DNA from: UKL13-3 sp964392775
GTDB taxonomy: Bacteria; Bacteroidota; Bacteroidia; UKL13-3
NCBI GenBank assembly: GCA_964392775.1
Contig: CAYMRD010000001.1
Coordinates: forward strand, 1 to 64,000
DNA length: 64,000 nt
Direction: 5' to 3'
Positions 62,163 through 64,000 of the stretch are shown piece after piece. The notes below the pieces were generated by a model that ran no database searches, was not told where the DNA came from, and saw nothing but the letters and a program-made list of their open reading frames with translations. Every line of letters begins with the position of its first letter. The first letter of the stretch is position 1. A program made the position numbers and the translations under genes.

Positions 62163-64000
62163 ATGAAAAAACTTTTATTGAGTGCAGCATTTTTGGTTTC
62201 GATACTGGGGGCTTCGGCTCAGCAAAACTCTTGCGGGACAGATAGTCACTATAAAAACAGTGTAGAAAGAAACCCGGAACTGGCTGCTCAACGAGTTCAG
62301 TTTGAATCCTCATTTAGAGAGGCAATGAAGTCGTATAATCCTGAAGACTATAAAGTTAAAGGGTATCAGAAAAACAGTGCACCTAAGTATATTATTCCGG
62401 TAGTTGTTCATATTATCCATCAAAATGGTCCGGAAAACATAACTGAGGCTCAGATTATGAGTGAGATAAACTTTATGAACCAAAGTTTCAGAAAGCTGAA
62501 TAACGATACTGGAAATATCAGGCCTGTGTTTAAAGATATTGCTGCTGATGCCCAGATTGAGTTTAGGTTGGCCCAAAAAGACCCCGATGGCAATTGTACC
62601 AATGGGATTGTTCGCTATTATTCTCCTCTGACAACCAAAGCGAATGACGAACTTAAGAAACAAACCGTATGGGACAGCAAACGTTATTTCAATATTTGGA
62701 TTGTAAATTATATTCAAAGAGATCCTGTTGATGGTCGAATATTAGGTTATGCACAATTTCCATTTGCCACAACCGGAGGTGTTTCAGGGGCGTCAACAGA
62801 TGGCATTATGATTTCGTATGACTACTTTGGACAGTCGGGAAATATTGCAGCCAAGCCAACGCCTAATCATACTACCACAACGCATGAAGTGGGACATTGG
62901 TTAGGGTTGTATCATCCTTTCCAGGGTGACAGTTGCTCTGGTGAAGGTGATGGTATTAATGAAACGCCAGTAACTTATAATAACGTGGGAGCTACACGTA
63001 ATGTAAATAATGCTAATTATAATTCTTGTGCTACTGACAATCCGGATCTTCCGGATCAACAAGAAAATTACATGGATTATTTTGTTTGTCAGGAACGTTG
63101 CGCAAATATGTTTACCCTGGAACAAGCTGCCCGCATGCACTTCTGTTTAGAAAATTATAGAAGAGAATTGTGGCAACCGGAAAATTTGACACGTACAGGA
63201 GTTGCCGATGGGATTTCATGTACTCCTCAGGCAATCGCTTCATTCTATATGACAACGCCCGGTAAAAGTGTGTGTAAAGGAAGCTCCGTAACGTTCAGGG
63301 ATAATAGTTATAATGCTACCATTACCAGTTGGGATTGGGATTTCGGGGCAGACGCTACTGTTTCTGGTGCTAATACCAGCACCGCTACTGTAACCTACAG
63401 CACTTCAGGATGGAAAACAGTTTCGCTAACCGTTAACGGAACAAGCAAAACCACGATTAAGAACTATATTTATGTTGAACCAACTCCTTATCGCAGCTTA
63501 CCTAATGGATTTGAACATGCGGATTGGGATTATCTAAACGATTATCTGCAAAACGGATGGTACTTTGAGAATGAACTCCCTGCAACATGGACTCCTGTGA
63601 CTACAGCATATGTTGATGGAAACAGAAGTATGATGTTAGCAGGGTACACTCTCGACTATGCTTATACGTATTCATTGGTTTCCCCAACGTATAATTTATC
63701 ATCAGCGTCATCTCCGTTTATTAGCTATTATTATTCGTTTGCTGCTAATTATAAATCAGGAGGAGTTGGAACTCAGGATACCAGAGATATCTTTAGGTTG
63801 TTCGTTTCTTATGATTGCGGAAAAAGTTGGCTGCAAAAGAAAAGTGTAGGAGCTAGCTCAAACCCGGATGTTGCAAATCCTCTTACAACAGCAGGAAGTG
63901 CAGTTCATTCATCCATACGATACACACCTGTTAATCCTTCGCAATGGAGGAGGGATGGGATTTCTGGTGCACTTGTGGGGTCAGCATCGCAGTTGGGCAG
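62163..64000 (+). CDS. Secreted M43-family metalloprotease with PKD domain, partial
   Basis: The first 612 codons of a larger gene that runs off the window end. After a signal peptide (KKLLLSAAFLVSILGASAQ) and a propeptide comes the pappalysin-type (M43) catalytic domain (about 75-330). It has the extended zinc motif H241-E242-x-x-H245-x-x-G-x-x-H251 and the Met-turn NYMDYF (M303). A PKD-like beta-sandwich follows (about 350-430; VTFRDNSYNATITSWDWDFG), then a long beta-rich region (430-612). This order is typical of Bacteroidota exoproteases exported by the type IX system, which predicts a C-terminal sorting domain beyond base 64000. The upstream TAATTTCG (62144-62151) is a near-match -7 box. 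Confidence 0.9.
   Translation, partial: MKKLLLSAAFLVSILGASAQQNSCGTDSHYKNSVERNPELAAQRVQFESSFREAMKSYNPEDYKVKGYQKNSAPKYIIPVVVHIIHQNGPENITEAQIMSEINFMNQSFRKLNNDTGNIRPVFKDIAADAQIEFRLAQKDPDGNCTNGIVRYYSPLTTKANDELKKQTVWDSKRYFNIWIVNYIQRDPVDGRILGYAQFPFATTGGVSGASTDGIMISYDYFGQSGNIAAKPTPNHTTTTHEVGHWLGLYHPFQGDSCSGEGDGINETPVTYNNVGATRNVNNANYNSCATDNPDLPDQQENYMDYFVCQERCANMFTLEQAARMHFCLENYRRELWQPENLTRTGVADGISCTPQAIASFYMTTPGKSVCKGSSVTFRDNSYNATITSWDWDFGADATVSGANTSTATVTYSTSGWKTVSLTVNGTSKTTIKNYIYVEPTPYRSLPNGFEHADWDYLNDYLQNGWYFENELPATWTPVTTAYVDGNRSMMLAGYTLDYAYTYSLVSPTYNLSSASSPFISYYYSFAANYKSGGVGTQDTRDIFRLFVSYDCGKSWLQKKSVGASSNPDVANPLTTAGSAVHSSIRYTPVNPSQWRRDGISGALVGSASQLG

Noticed and set aside
62310..63140. Minus-strand frames inside the M43 protease region
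   Set aside because: The plus-strand frame is continuous from the signal peptide through the zinc motif to the window end; the minus frames are its shadows.

Overview
The window comes from the chromosome of a member of the Bacteroidota, most likely a Chitinophagales- or Sphingobacteriales-like lineage. The evidence is a SusC-type TonB-dependent receptor, type IX secretion genes (porW/sprE, porD, a PorV/PorQ-family barrel), the bamD-rpoZ-coaBC-porD-recN cluster, the bactofilin-atpZ-atpB-E-F-H-A-G order, and promoters with the Bacteroidota -7 box TAnnTTTG, three of them with a TTG about 19 bases upstream. There are no rRNA genes, and I see no tRNA gene, CRISPR array or prophage. Almost everything is core housekeeping. 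The unusual content sits between the core genes.

Layout. 0.2-4.3 kb: a class III polyhydroxyalkanoate synthase locus (phaE, phaC, then an alpha/beta hydrolase) with a ParE-like toxin-antitoxin pair between phaE and phaC. 4.4-5.1 kb: rplU-rpmA. 5.1-8.3 kb (minus): pepA-like aminopeptidase, a four-helix-bundle (23S-IVP family) cassette, pdxA. 8.3-11.5 kb: rsmA-mgtE and a 2-hydroxyacid dehydrogenase. 11.5-20.5 kb: TonB receptor, a 1290-residue secreted protein and a PorV/PorQ-like barrel. 20.5-21.4 kb: greA and a HIT protein. 21.4-23.7 kb: a small accessory patch with gene fragments, a frameshifted outer-membrane protein gene and an IS982-family insertion sequence. 23.7-29.9 kb (minus): bactofilin and the F-type ATP synthase operon without beta and epsilon. 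30-35.9 kb: a peptidase-less M23-type membrane anchor, porW, a class A PBP and a frameshifted cupin gene. 35.9-42.1 kb (minus): coiled-coil protein, recN, porD, coaBC, rpoZ, bamD. 42.2-49.6 kb (plus): NlpC/P60 peptidase, DUF3078 protein, outer-membrane protein, PcrA/UvrD helicase, LOG protein, DEAD-box helicase. 49.7-54.9 kb (minus): two paralogous secreted proteins, one interrupted by an amber codon, and yidC. 55-56.4 kb: a repeat-rich, mostly non-coding stretch. 56.4-60.2 kb (minus): serC, a second four-helix-bundle cassette, serA, DUF1015. 60.3-64 kb: outer-membrane protein, rhomboid protease, YfcE-type phosphoesterase and the 5' part of a secreted M43 metalloprotease that runs off the end.

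Two patterns stand out. (1) Palindromic intergenic elements built from reiterated short words (for example ACTTA/CCAAC, ATTAACA, CACAGATT, TAGCTGTTAGC) occur at six or more sites. At two of them the palindrome encloses a four-helix-bundle gene, which makes a gene-carrying element with gene-less relatives a plausible, untested idea. (2) At two loci a core gene is followed by one extra same-strand gene and then a second, slightly diverged copy of the core gene's 3' end (25 and 81 bases). The differences are mostly synonymous and a stop codon is kept, as if about 1.1-kb single-gene segments had been inserted at gene 3' ends. Three genes are broken by single-base changes. Two of those changes lie in G homopolymers and could be sequencing errors.
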